Assembly: GCA_947396885.1 (NCBI GenBank)
Contig: OX377205.1
Location: 53,304,676 to 53,368,675, forward strand
From: Heligmosomoides polygyrus polygyrus
Taxonomy: Eukaryota > Nematoda > Chromadorea > Rhabditida > Heligmosomidae
Length of the DNA: 64,000 nt
Reading direction: 5' to 3'
In this document: positions 53,953 to 64,000 of the stretch, piece after piece
Numbering within the stretch: the first letter of the stretch is position 1
Layout of the letters: each line of letters starts with the position of its first letter
Position numbers and translations under genes: made by a program
The notes under the pieces: generated by a model
Seen by the model: the letters and a program-made list of their open reading frames with translations, nothing else
Database searches by the model: none
Told to the model about the DNA's origin: nothing

Positions 53953-54410
53953 TATGAATGCTCAGTAACTTGTGTGTGGGTGCCACGCATGTCTTCTTCT
54001 GTTCGAACACAAGCCACAGTCGAGTTTTACCTCAAACTTGGGTAATTGAACCACAATTAATAAACCGATTAAATGTGTTACAATAGTAATTGCAAAAATT
54101 GAGCCGGAGAGGGGGAGGAGAGGAGGAGAGGAGGAAGCCCGGAGCGAAGGCCCCGACAGACCGTCCTTGCACTGTGAGCACGGTATTTATGCAGAGCCGG
54201 GGAGGGCGGAGCAGGCTGTCATTTGATGAAGCTGACGATAAGTGATGTTGAACAAGCAAGTACAGCTCGATCAGCCAGCAGATAACGAAACTGAAACTTA
54301 CAAATGAGTCATAGGATAGTACATGGATAACATGTGGTAAAGGATTAGGAGATGAGATACAGGTAAAATGCAGGTAGAATACAGGTGAAAAGGTAGAGGG
54401 TTCCTCTATA
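53953..54410 (-). repeat. BEL/Pao 5' LTR (minus element)
   Basis: 458 bp. The outer 363 bp closely match the 3' LTR at 36817-37173. A TATA-like CATAAATA lies at about 54186-54193 in the minus sense, and the SL1-like block with GT donor at 54052-54025. The right edge is where the two LTR copies stop matching. Confidence 0.85.
54025..54052 (-). promoter_or_regulatory. SL1-like leader plus 5' splice site in the LTR
   Basis: The minus strand 54052-54031 matches SL1 at 21 of 22 positions (GGTTCAATTACCCAAG then TTTGAG; SL1 has T at the fifth position), followed at once by GTAAAAC, a good donor like the GTAAAC of SL1 RNA. It is 78 nt before the primer binding site, in element orientation. Confidence 0.8.
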
Positions 54411-55149
54411 GTATAGGTTTAAACTTCATGAGTTCAACAGCTAAAGTTCAAGGAATGGAGTGCAACATTGCAACGTAATACAAACAATTCAAGATCAGCA
54501 AACGTAAAAAAATAAACAAGCCTTCAGTAACAAATTATCTACAGGGTGTGGAATAAGAACAGCTATGGAATTATCATGGAAGATGATCACCGAGAAGGCA
54601 TCTTAAAATGTGCGATTAGGCAAAAAATCCGGAGTTCCCTCCTTTCCTAGATCTTTGCGAAACCGCTTTGTCTGACTGTTCTCCGACCATATACAATTTC
54701 GATGCAGGCACAGGCCACTAAGTACAAAAAGATCAAATAAAGATACAATTAAAAGCCAGTCAGTGGAATGTTTCCACGTTATCGGACGCACAATTTTCGA
54801 GTGCCGGGGCGTGGGACCATCCATTTTTTTGCAACGTCGTGACCATGACACGGCATCGTGTCACACGTCCCACACTGCTGAATAGGTGTGACACATCGTT
54901 AATGTGTTAACGTTCAGGTAAGTAGCTTCCCAAGTTTTTGTTATTGGCGCTTTTCTAAAATACGTCTAGCGGCCTAAAAATATTCTCTCCGTCTCGGCTA
55001 TTCCAGGTGGCGGGCAAAAGTATTCTGGGATAAGCAGCGCCAGGTGAGGATAGGCATATGTTACGAGGAGGTTAAACCAGTATATTTTTGTCGATCCGCT
55101 GACGTACTTAGGAGCTCGGCGAAGAAATTTCTAGCTCCAAAAGGCATTA
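54411..55149. other. unassigned DNA right of the BEL element
   Basis: A minus-strand frame (54851-54603) has no recognised domain. A short inverted GTGTCACAC/GTGTGACAC pair lies at about 54860-54890. Nothing else supported. Confidence 0.35.
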
Positions 55150-55409
55150 AAGGATAAGGATAAAGGGCGTTACTTAATCTCTTTTGGGATGCGCCACGCA
55201 TTCTACTTCTATGAGATGCGGAGGCGATTTGAATGCGTGTTTGGCCTAGGCCTACTTGCGGTGGCTAGCCGATGAAGAATTCAGCGCTTCATCCTCCCAG
55301 GCAAGTCTGGATGGAAGGGTTGGTTGGCTGGGGCAGGAAATCCCAACCAGGAAACTGGTATCAGATGACAACCGGCACCTCCTCCGACTGTGCTACACGC
55401 GCCCCAGAA
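55150..55409 (-). repeat. tRNA-derived SINE, copy c
   Basis: Minus strand: head TGGGGCGCGTGTAGCACAGT (A box) and GTTTCCTGGTTGGGATTTCC (B-box-like). The tail has CCTTTATCCTTATCCTTT at about 55150-55170. Same family as 36690-36816 and 47296-47534. Confidence 0.8.
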
Positions 55410-55510
55410 TGCATTGTTTCCAACAATTCTAAACAAATTCATGAAAACAAAATGTTCTTGCCAATTTCAATACGGTCAAACGACGTTACGATGTTACGTG
55501 CGGTCAAACA

Positions 55511-55581
55511 GTGCCGGTGGTGTAAGGCGAACATCGCTGTCCGGAAAGCAGAAGATGCGGGTTCGAGTCCCGCCTGGCGCA
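55511..55581 (+). repeat. tRNA-like repeat, copy 3
   Basis: The best preserved of the three. The acceptor GTGCCGG pairs with CTGGCGC (with G-U pairs), the D-arm GTGT/ACAT, and the T-arm GCGGG TTCGAGT CCCGC. The anticodon arm does not form a standard 5-bp stem with a 7-nt loop, so I call it tRNA-derived. Flanks match copies 1 and 2 downstream (GTAACAAAACATCCTGT). Confidence 0.6.
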
Positions 55582-56867
55582 AGAGTTTTGATCGTAACAA
55601 AACATCCTGTTACAACTTATAGGCAATTTCAATAGTTTTTAAGGAACAATCCTAATCGAGAGGGTGAGACCTGCAACAATCGTGAAGACAAGGGTAAATG
55701 TGATAAAATCACTGAGTAGAAAGTCCGTTAAAAATTCCGTTAAATTTCTAAAAATTTCCGTTAAGTCGTTAAGCCAGATTTTAACGAGAAATGCCGTTAA
55801 TTCGTTAAACTCGTTAAATCGATGACCGTTAAATGTGCATCTCTGGTCCAAGCCTCACGGTTCCAGTGCAAATCAGATTTAATGTACTCAAGCATAAAAG
55901 ATTAGTGTAGTTTAGGCGGAAATGACAACGAATTCTGGTTGATTTCTATAATTCGGTGGAAGAAATGGATGTAGAAATTTCTAAGTAGGTCGATTCATAG
56001 GAATGGTTTGGAAATTCGAATTCGCCGAGAGAATTCAAAGAGGGCATGGACTTTGAATTTTCTGAAAGGGTTGAGGCATAGGGATGGCTTCCACACTCGC
56101 CTTGATTGAGCCTCCTCCTTCAACAAAATAGTGATTTGGATGACTTGGAAGAGTGATGAGGTCCCAATAAGTATAACAAAGCTGTGGGTTACCCGTGATG
56201 GAGGTGTTGCGAAATAGGTTCGCCCCTGATGACTCGATGACTCACCTGATGATTCGACAACTCTCATCCAAGTGCTAATGCTTCTTTTCGTCATTATTAT
56301 ACTCTTCTTATTCTGTTCTTCGGTTCTTTCCTCTGTTGGTGCCGTTTATTTTGCCTTGGGCATACCCTAGATGAGACGGTTCATGGGAGCAGCTGAAATA
56401 AACAGCACTACTCGTACTCCAGTTCCTGATTTAGGCCCGTTTGCAGCGCACTTGCAGCAGAATTACCTTGCTGGTAGTGTGTTCTCATCAGACTTCTAGT
56501 AATGTTCCTTATGATGTTCACTGAATTCTATGACGCTCTTGTTTGAACACATTTTGGGCAGGATTCTTAGACCGACGTGGCTGCCTTGTCCTAATATGAT
56601 TTCGTTGGAAGGTGGAACAAGAAAAGTCATCTTTCGAGCACTGTATGCAATTATCCCTGTTTTCTGTTACTAAAAAAAACCGAATTCGAAATCAGAGATG
56701 TTAGGGAAGTAATTTGGGCAGGGCGGAAACTTTTAAGAGGAGTGGATGTGGAAACTTTTGGTTCCACAGAATCCTTCAAACATTTTTGATCACCCTTTTT
56801 CCATCACAGTAGTTCATCCTTACTACACTTTTGCATTCACTTTCGAGTGTGGTGCGGTAATTAACTA
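55582..56867. other. unassigned DNA with a CGTTAA-rich cluster
   Basis: No gene found. 55725-55840 contains about eight CGTTAA words (and one TTAACG) in ~115 bp. Confidence 0.45.
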
Positions 56868-58152
56868 ATGAATCTGCAAGATAGGCTTGCAGCTGTAGAT
56901 TTTCTTATTGAAATGAAGAGCGTAGTGAAAGTAAGTTTGCGGATAATGCGCACAAAGAACAACAGGTGAAATATATGCGCAACTCGTTCTGAAATCTTAA
57001 CAAATTAACAAAATATGCGTGTGGGAGAGTGGATTGTTGCTGACAGCACCAACGACCGCGTGCGGCCATTGAAGTCCGCTAAACCTTAGTCCGTCTCTGC
57101 TGCAACTGCCTCGCCATCGAAAATTTTCACAGATCGTCCTCCTGCCCCTTGGTCGCGCCATTACGGATCGAGGCAATCGCAACGGGCTAATCCCACACCC
57201 GTCGGTGGTGTCTGTGCTCAATCAGGGAGAAAATGTGGTTGTCCCGACTGAGACCAACATCAGAATCGTGGCCCATGAGGACAGCCAGCAGACACCGTTC
57301 GTGGTCATCACAAAAATTGCACACTAGAGGTCAGTATCAGCTGCACCTCTGCATAACTTTCTACACATTACACTGTAAAACTATAATAAGGCCTGGCGAT
57401 GACGAAACGCAGACATGTCGTTACGACCGTGCCCACAGGTGGAACATACGCTTATTCGAAGGAAAGAAAAACGGCACGGTCATCTTTCCTTCCCCTTTTT
57501 CATTGTAGCTTCTGGCACGACTCCCGTACCGCACTTCGACTGGCTTGAACCACTTCAGACCACTATCGCCGATTCCCTGGAAGCCGTATTTCAAGGCGAA
57601 TTCCAATCGTGCTATATCGATTTCGATTCGATACGCGCGGAAACATGCTCGCCATGACGGACCTCCGTGGCTGTTATTATATTTTGTTTTTCTTCCTCAT
57701 CATTTTCAAAAACCACTTTGCGTTGTTGTTTCCTCATTATTATAATTATATTACTTATTACAGGGACAAACCACTTCTCGACCTTTTTCATCTTTTACGA
57801 AGTTATCCACGAGCGCGTAATGACTTCGCTGAACGCATGGTTAGGACAGTCCGTTTTCCTGCAGTAACTTAACAATCGCTTCCATTCATTCTCTGCATGC
57901 AGATTTGCTGTGCTTATTTGCTGAACGTTTAGGCGTTTGCGTCGGTCCACCGGAGTCTTTGTCGACCATGGCGGTATGACTGTGGTGGCAGACACAGCGG
58001 GACGTAAGATCACGTAAGTACGAAAATATTACTTTTCCTTTGAATACTAGTCTACAATGGCTCCTTTCAGGTATTCGACCAGTCCGGCTACTACGTGAAC
58101 GAAGTCGAGCTGGTTGACGAGAACAACAAACCATTGCAGCCGTCTTACATAA
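56868..58152 (+). other. possible unidentified multi-exon host gene (exon-like stretches)
   Basis: Candidate exon 1 at 56868-56930 reads MNLQDRLAAVDFLIEMKSVV and ends at GTAAGT. A stretch from 57133, after TTTTCACAG, reads LIPHPSVVSVLNQGENVVVP then TETNIRIVAHEDSQQTPFVV, and stops at a TAG at 57325. A convincing exon at 58071-58152 (CTTTCAG acceptor, GTAAGT donor) reads VFDQSGYYVNEVELVDENNK. A possible last piece near 58215-58322 reads RAEFMARKAYNGQLHIYRLL. The phases do not join cleanly and I recognise no family, so this may be a decayed gene or several fragments. Confidence 0.3.
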
Positions 58153-58322
58153 GTAAGTGACATGTCATAAAGCGTTGACTCCCTTCTTTCTGTTCAAAAT
58201 TCTGTGTAATTTATGTGAGTTGTTTATCAACCGCGCCGAATTCATGGCACGCAAGGCCTACAACGGCCAACTTCACATCTACCGTCTCCTCCAACGGTCG
58301 GTCGAAGTTGACTGGGACTGAT

Positions 58323-58690
58323 CTGCAGAAAGGAAGCACATTTCAGGCGGGATTCTTCTCTGCACAGCTCTGGATTTGTTGTTTCGCATTACAACACTTA
58401 TGTTGTCAATATAATGTTGTCATGTTTCCTTGCCTATCGTTGTTGCTTACAGTTTGTTAGACATTTATGCTGCGCCTTTTTCTGACTTTTGTCGATATCT
58501 TTCTAGAATATACTGTTTTAGACTAGAATAGAAAAAAGGAAAATTGAATTCCTTGGACATTTAGGAGCAGTCGTTCTCGCGAATCGAAATACAAACCTTC
58601 TTTCTAACTCTCGTTCTGCGACTCGGCTCGTAGTGACGTCGCTTGCGTCCAAATTCATGAAATATAATACCTTCTACTCTTCAGTTTTAC
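58323..58690. other. unassigned AT-rich DNA
   Basis: Nothing supported. Confidence 0.35.
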
Positions 58691-58699
58691 TCTTCTTAA

Positions 58700-59560
58700 C
58701 CTGGTGGCGAGGGATATGTGTAGGAGTTGTGCTGCTGTCTTCAGTCCTGTGTCTCTCTGCGACTTGGCTCGTAGCGAAGTCATCTGTAGCAGGTCTGCTC
58801 TATTTTGGCATCCATCCTCACTCTACGGGAGCCTTGCTTATGCTCGAGGTGCTGCTCTGCGCTCTGGTGGCAGGTAGGTGCGTAGGACTGGTGCTGCTTC
58901 GGTGCTGTGTCTCTGTGCGATTCTGCTTGTTACCAAGGCGTCTGTGGTTCGTCTGGTCTGCCCTGCTGGCTCAACTCACTCTACGGGACTCTATGTTCAT
59001 GCTCAAGCTGTACTGGGCTATACTGTCGTACTGATTTGGTGTGAAGGATGGTGCTGCTGCTTCGGTGCTGTGTCTCTGAGCAATTCGGTTCCTGACCAAG
59101 TCTTCCGTGGTCCGTATGCTCTGTCTTGTCCGCTCAACTTCACTCTACGGTCCTTTAGCTTATGCTCGAGCTACTGCTCTGTGCTCTGGTAGAAGGTTAA
59201 GTATAGAGGACTGGTGCTGCTTCGGTGCTGTGTCACTGTGCAATTCGGCTCGTAATCAAGTCCTCTGTGGTCCCTCTCACTGCCTAATGCATCAATACTA
59301 ACACCCACTGCTCTTCAACGGTGCTTCCCTGGACAGCAACTCTGCCTCGTTCTCTGCTATGTGCTATAGGACTGGTGTTCTGTAGTTTCGCAGCTGATGT
59401 ACTCTGTGCGCTACTGCTGTGTTCTATGGTGGCAGAATATGTGTGCAGAATTAGCTCTGAGGAGTTCCGCTGATCTGCTGCCGCTCCAGCTGCCTCGGCG
59501 CTGTCTGCGTGCCATGTTGCTTGTAGTCAAGTCGTCTCTCCCTCAGTCTTCGCATGATTT
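58700..59560. repeat. degenerate ~165-bp minisatellite
   Basis: About five imperfect tandem units, each with GGTGCTGCTTCGGTGCTGTG, TCTCTGTGCGA, GGCTCGTA..CAAGTC.TCTG and, in the first three, CTCTACGG followed by CTTATGCTCGAG. The last units are eroded. The hydrophobic frames across it (58633-59034 and others) follow from the repeat and show no family. Confidence 0.7.
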
Positions 59561-61440
59561 TTCTTTTATCCAATTGTCCAAACCCAATTTTCATGCAATA
59601 GTTTCGCTCCCCGGCACTCTGCTGCTGCTGAACTCCTTGTCCCCACTATATGACTAATGGTAAGTGAAATTGATATTTTATTTATTCCCTGACTCAAGCC
59701 TGACGGCTTTCCATGAGCCCAGTAGAAGGAATCTTTCCGGAAATTTTTTGTCACCTATACTCAATTGCAGCATAGTTATCGCGTTTTCCATGTTCACATT
59801 TGTATTTCTCACTTTGTATTTTCAGTATTGTGCATTATATTTTTGAGTATCTATTATTTGTATGTTTCAATGTCTGTTACATGCTCTTTATTTGTTTTAT
59901 CGGCGCTAATTGAATTGCTAGGTGTAGTTTGAAACGTACTCGGCCGTCCGCTGACAGCCAAGTACGTCTTCCATGTCATACCCATTTTGTGCCGTTTTTT
60001 CCGCATCACTAACGCTTTAAAAAATAATATGAGAAATAATATGAATATTTATTCCGCCTCTGTAGTATTAGACGAACTCACACCTATCTTTTCCGCCCTT
60101 TTTGGCGTTTTTTAAAACCCACAGTAGGTTTCACGTAGGCGGATGCGACATAAGTATTCAACTACAACACTTTGGGACCAATGGGCATACGGTATGGCCC
60201 AAGGTTAGCCCTGACAGAAATGACATAGAGCTAGTTTGAGATCCGCCTTGCGAGGGATTCGGTTGAGTCTCACGCTGTACGTTGCGTGCGGAGAAAATGC
60301 CCGCAACCATAAAGAAAATGAGTAAACGTACAGTACACCAGAACGCATAATATAGTAGTGTAGTATAGATAGATCGTATAGTGTAGAGTATACCGGAATA
60401 TAACATCGTCGCTAACTAGCAAAAGAGCGATGATAATCAAATGACAGTGGGAGGTAAACGCTATTAAGGAAACTCGGAATAAATTCGAAACTGTTGGGAG
60501 AACAGTTCATTAGATGAGTCTTAACCGGATGCATCACTAATCTGATAAAGCGCAAATCTAAGTGGATCGAAAAAATTCATACACAAAAAACGACCCACAT
60601 TTTAAACCAAGGGAGTTCGAAGGGAGTTAGGAAAGATTTCTGTTAAGGTACTGCATCGTAAGTTCTGTTCATTTGGTGTCAAATGAGAGCTTAGACCGGC
60701 TTCATTTGGGTCTTTTGTGGAACCTTCTATGTAGCAGCCAACCAGGTTTTCTAATATTTTAATCCTTTGTGCAGTTATGTGGAAATACCTGAAGGAGAAG
60801 GAAAAGCAAGGCAAGGTTCTCAATCTCACTCAAAAGAATAATCCTGTACTAAGAGAAACTTTAATTTTAAAAAAGCAACAACACATTTAGAAAACCAGCG
60901 GTATCCCGTAGGAAGAAACACATGGAGTGTTAAAAATATGTATCTAACGTCTGCCGTAGTGCTCAGCCTCTACTAATAGATTCCGTTCCGAAGATGTCTT
61001 CGGAAGTTGTCATGTTATCATACCGTAATGATGGACAATATCCAAGAATTTTATTTTAGCGTCATCGAAATATGCTAAAAACACAGTAACGATATCTTTG
61101 ATGGAAGGCACTTTTAATTTTTACTCTCTCACCGCTTTTTGTTTTACCTATGGCTTGTGTAAATGCATTTGAGGAGAGATGGATGTAGGCGGAGGTGCAT
61201 CGCGCACTTGGAATAATTGTTAACTACCCTTGTTTCATAGAACCTTTAGCGGAGTTCCTCTGCAGAGAGTAATGACAATGAAAAGGATCAGTTATGAAGT
61301 ATCTCTTAACTAAAATGCGTCAGTTCATTTCATGAACTTTGAGGTAGAAAATGACTGCTCTTGCTCATTGCTCTGTTTGAGTTTGTGGATGTGATATTCT
61401 CATGGCTCCAGTCGCCATGCCCTTCACAGCCCCTATCCAT
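59561..61440. other. unassigned DNA
   Basis: AT-rich, with no frame showing a domain. Nothing supported. Confidence 0.4.
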
Positions 61441-63440
61441 GACGGAATGAAAAAACAATCGCTTTCAAGAAAAGAAAATTGTTGAAGCAAAAGACAAATT
61501 AGCTTTCTACAAACTCATGAGATCAAGACTTCAAGAGAGGAAAAGTATTGGAGTTTTAGTCACAGAAGATGGAAGCATTATCAGAAACGACCTAGATAAA
61601 GCTCAACTATTAGCGGACACTTTCGTAAAGGCTTTCATTGACAATGATCTTGACAATGTATCATCCCCAATCAATGCGTTCCCCATCATGGAAGATTCTG
61701 TTTGGCTTCATGCAGACGAATTGTACGAAGAACTTTCAAGATGGCCTACGTCTTACTCTCAGACGCCCGATGAAATACCGTTTTTCTTTGTAAAACAAGT
61801 AAGTGCAAATATTGTCAAGCCTCTTGAATTCATTTACAATTTAAGCTTCATGACAGCTTCCACATAGATGGAAGAGCTCTATAGTTACTCCAATACCGAA
61901 AAAGCCCCCATTTACGACATCGCAAAATTATCGACCGGTTAGTGTCACATCTATGTTTGCCCGTCTTTTCGAAAAAATCCTTAAAAAGAGAATTGTTGCA
62001 CATTTGGATGACCACAACATAATCTCAGCAAACCAACATGGTTTTCAGAAAAAAAGATCCACTGAGACAGCTATGCTACAGGCCTTGAATGATTGGACCA
62101 ATGACATAGATAACATAGGATGGTTTGATGTGATTTATTTTGATTTTGCAAAAGCCTTTCATAGAGTATGCCATAAGAGACTAAAAGCTAAACTGATCAT
62201 GGTGGGCCTACATCCTCGAATAATTTCTTGGATAGTTGAGTTTTTAGATCACAGAATTTTTACTGTACGCGTGAATTCCAATTATTCAGCACCACAACTG
62301 GATCTTAGTGGCGTTCCACAAGGTTGCGTTCTATCCCCTATTCTATTTAATATCTATACCCACGAACTACCGTCACTAATAACGAACTCAGGAGTGAAAT
62401 GCATAGCTTTTGCTGATGACTTGAAAATTTACCATAGCTCACCAATCCATAATCAAAACCTTCTGCAACAAGCTATAGATGCTGTTGGTCGCTGGTCCCA
62501 CGAGTGGCGGCTTCCTTTATCAAAAGAAAAAACTAAGGTGCTCTATTTAGGAGGAAGAAATCCCGGCTACACATACAAGTTAGGTGAAAATGATATTACA
62601 AGCACTGATCAAACAACAGATCTTGGGTTCCTCCTCGATGCAAATTTAGCTTTGGACGCGCATTGTGAACAAATTGCAAATAAAGCGATAGCTGTGGTAC
62701 ACAATCTCTTTAGAAGTCTTTCCACAAAAAACCCATCTGTCCTTGTCAAAGCTTATAAGACTTACGTTAGGCCGAAACTTGATTATGGAACAACAATTTT
62801 TTACCCCGTTAAGAAGAAAAATATACTTCGACTTGAAAAAGTCCAAAATAGCTTCACTAGAAAACTATTTATTAGCAAATGTGGCTTTGATTACCATGCT
62901 ATTCCCAGCAGTGATACAAGAAACAAACAACTTGGGCTACAGACGCTTTCATACAGACGAAGAATATACGACCTCGTAATGGTACACAAAATTCTCCATG
63001 GTTTCTGTGGACTTGACCAACGTGATTTCTTCATGGTTAGACCATGTAGAACCCGAGGTGGAGGAGAGAAGCTTTCACTAAGCACTGCAAAATCTTCAAT
63101 TCGACACAATTTTTTTTGTCCATAGAGAAGGTTCGAATTATATGAAACTTGCCAAAAACTCAGTTATTCCGTACAACCTGTAGCCATTTATTACGAATGC
63201 AACTCGATTCATAAATAATTTTAGGACATAACGAGATCTTGTGGCAGAGCCCCTCTTGGTCTGTTCTCCTTTCTATTCTTCATTCTCCGGGTGTTTGTTA
63301 TCGCATATACTTTCTAATCATTCTACTGCACTTTGGTCTGGATCGTTAGCCAATGTCATATGGATGTCATTGTATACTGTTTCTAATTACATTGTTCTTC
63401 ACATGGATTTTAGCCATGTAATAAATAATAATAATAATGC
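61440..63440 (+). pseudogene. CR1/Jockey-type LINE, RT nearly intact
   Basis: Plus strand. The N-terminal RT part (61517-61867) reads VLVTEDGSIIRNDLDKAQLL. One frameshift or stop follows at about 61865, where the other frame gives TPIPKKPPFTTSQNYRPVSV. Then there is a 390-residue open frame (61953-63125) with FEKILKKRIVAHLDDHNIIS, QHGFQKKRSTETAMLQALND, YFDFAKAFHRVCHKRLKAKL, SGVPQGCVLSPILFNIYTHE, CIAFADDLKIYHS (catalytic FADD intact), YLGGRNPGYTY and KAYKTYVRPKLDYGTTIFY. The endonuclease is missing (5' truncation). The 3' end has an AATAATAATAAT tail at about 63420-63438, typical of CR1-type LINEs. Confidence 0.9.
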
Positions 63441-64000
63441 CGCATTCCTGCTTTCGTGACTAACAGTGTTCTGTTGAACGCGCCTGATCGCGCTATCGAC
63501 AACCGCTCAGTGGTCGCGATATTTGCTCCCCTGCCAGCGGGCATTTTCTTCCCTGACCGCGGGCATTTTGTCCCTAGTTTCGGGCATTTTCTCGCACCGA
63601 AACAGACGCAGCGCGGTTTGGGCATTTTCTCTCGTTGAGATGAAGGGTCTCGAAGCATCGTGACGTCTTACGAAAACTACAGAGGCTGAGTCCGCCCACA
63701 TCACGCTCGGGCTGGTTTCGGAGGTTATATGGAAGGCTTTAGGATACATTTTAGGAAGGGAAAGGATTTTGAGCAGAACTATGAGTCACATACCATACCA
63801 TATAACGTGTCGTTTCGCGAACGACACTCCAGAGCTGCTTAAAGACAGAATTAAACCTTCTCCTCTCGGGGTCTTTCGAGGCTTGACCAGGGAAACTGAA
63901 AACTGACAACATCCGTATAATGCTGACGGTAGAGGCCAGCCTAATAAGAGAGGTCTTTACGACAGTGGAGTGACATGAGACTGCACATGCACAGCGCATA
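63441..64000. other. unassigned DNA at right edge
   Basis: A small cluster of four GGGCATTTT words lies at 63538-63635. Otherwise nothing recognised. Confidence 0.4.

Larger units (their letters stand above)
36817..54410 (-). mobile_element. env-bearing BEL/Pao retrotransposon, minus strand (with nested insertions)
   Basis: Full order on the minus strand: 5' LTR (54410-53953), primer binding site, gag, protease, RT, RNase H, integrase, env-like glycoprotein, ORF3, 3' LTR (37173-36817). Total span 17.6 kb, of which 7.2 kb is a later insertion in RT and 0.33 kb a MITE in env; the element itself is about 10 kb. The coding parts have frameshifts and stops, and the RT catalytic box is altered, so it is not autonomous. 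This is the most complete retroelement in the window. Confidence 0.9.

Noticed and set aside
57133..57324. SID-1-like (dsRNA channel) ectodomain exon, suggested by TPFVVITKIAH
   Set aside because: Downstream SID-1 family blocks are not found and the reading frame stops before a donor; similarity is too short.
58633..59034. Hydrophobic ORFs that look like membrane proteins
   Set aside because: They lie in the degenerate 165-bp minisatellite, several frames are open at once, and no family motif appears.

Overview
The window looks like a gene-poor, transposon-packed segment of a nematode nuclear genome, most likely a clade V strongylid such as a hookworm relative. Evidence: short introns with GTAAGT donors and TTTCAG or TTTTAG acceptors; RTE, CR1/Jockey, mariner/Tc1, Penelope-like and env-bearing BEL/Pao elements; tRNA-derived SINEs; and sequences that closely match the nematode SL1 spliced leader. 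There is no bacterial-type gene organisation and no CRISPR or rRNA. Almost every long reading frame belongs to a mobile element, most of them broken. The species call is inference.

Layout. 1-3.1 kb: the first two coding exons of a CRAL-TRIO (Sec14-like) gene on the minus strand, then unassigned DNA. 3.1-12.2 kb: tRNA-like repeats (one inside a long fold-back element), two RTE-type LINE remnants, a palindromic Tc1 pair, a second Tc1 pseudogene and the 3' end of a Penelope-like element (PLE) with a hammerhead-like motif. 13.0-24.4 kb: plus-strand BEL/Pao material in the unusual order RT(C-term)-RNase H-env-ORF3-LTR-gag-protease-RT(N-term), interrupted by a MITE and an RTE LINE. 24.4-36.8 kb: an inverted SINE pair, a third RTE LINE, LINE and mariner fragments, a possible secreted-protein gene, and three MITEs abutting at shared TTA sites. 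36.8-54.4 kb: a minus-strand BEL/Pao element (LTRs, gag, protease, RT, RNase H, integrase, phlebovirus-Gc-like env, ORF3). Its RT is split by a 7.2 kb insertion flanked by a 13-bp target duplication. That insertion is a near-intact PLE, itself split by a Harbinger-like MITE (TAA duplication) and by a 3.5 kb TIR element (CCCGG duplication) that carries a SINE. 54.4-64 kb: SINE and tRNA-like repeats, a few exon-like stretches, a degenerate ~165-bp minisatellite and a CR1/Jockey-type LINE.

The most interesting signal is in the two BEL/Pao LTRs. They are otherwise dissimilar, yet each carries, in the sense orientation and 80-120 nt before a tRNA-Gly-type primer binding site, a copy of SL1 (21/22 and 19/22 matches). 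In each the copy is followed by GTAAAAC or GTAAAC, like the donor of SL1 RNA. Both elements also encode a third ORF after env. In the minus-strand element that ORF begins right after a consensus nematode splice acceptor. Together this suggests retroelements that carry their own spliced-leader-like first exon for making subgenomic env/ORF3 mRNAs. This is a hypothesis and has not been shown.
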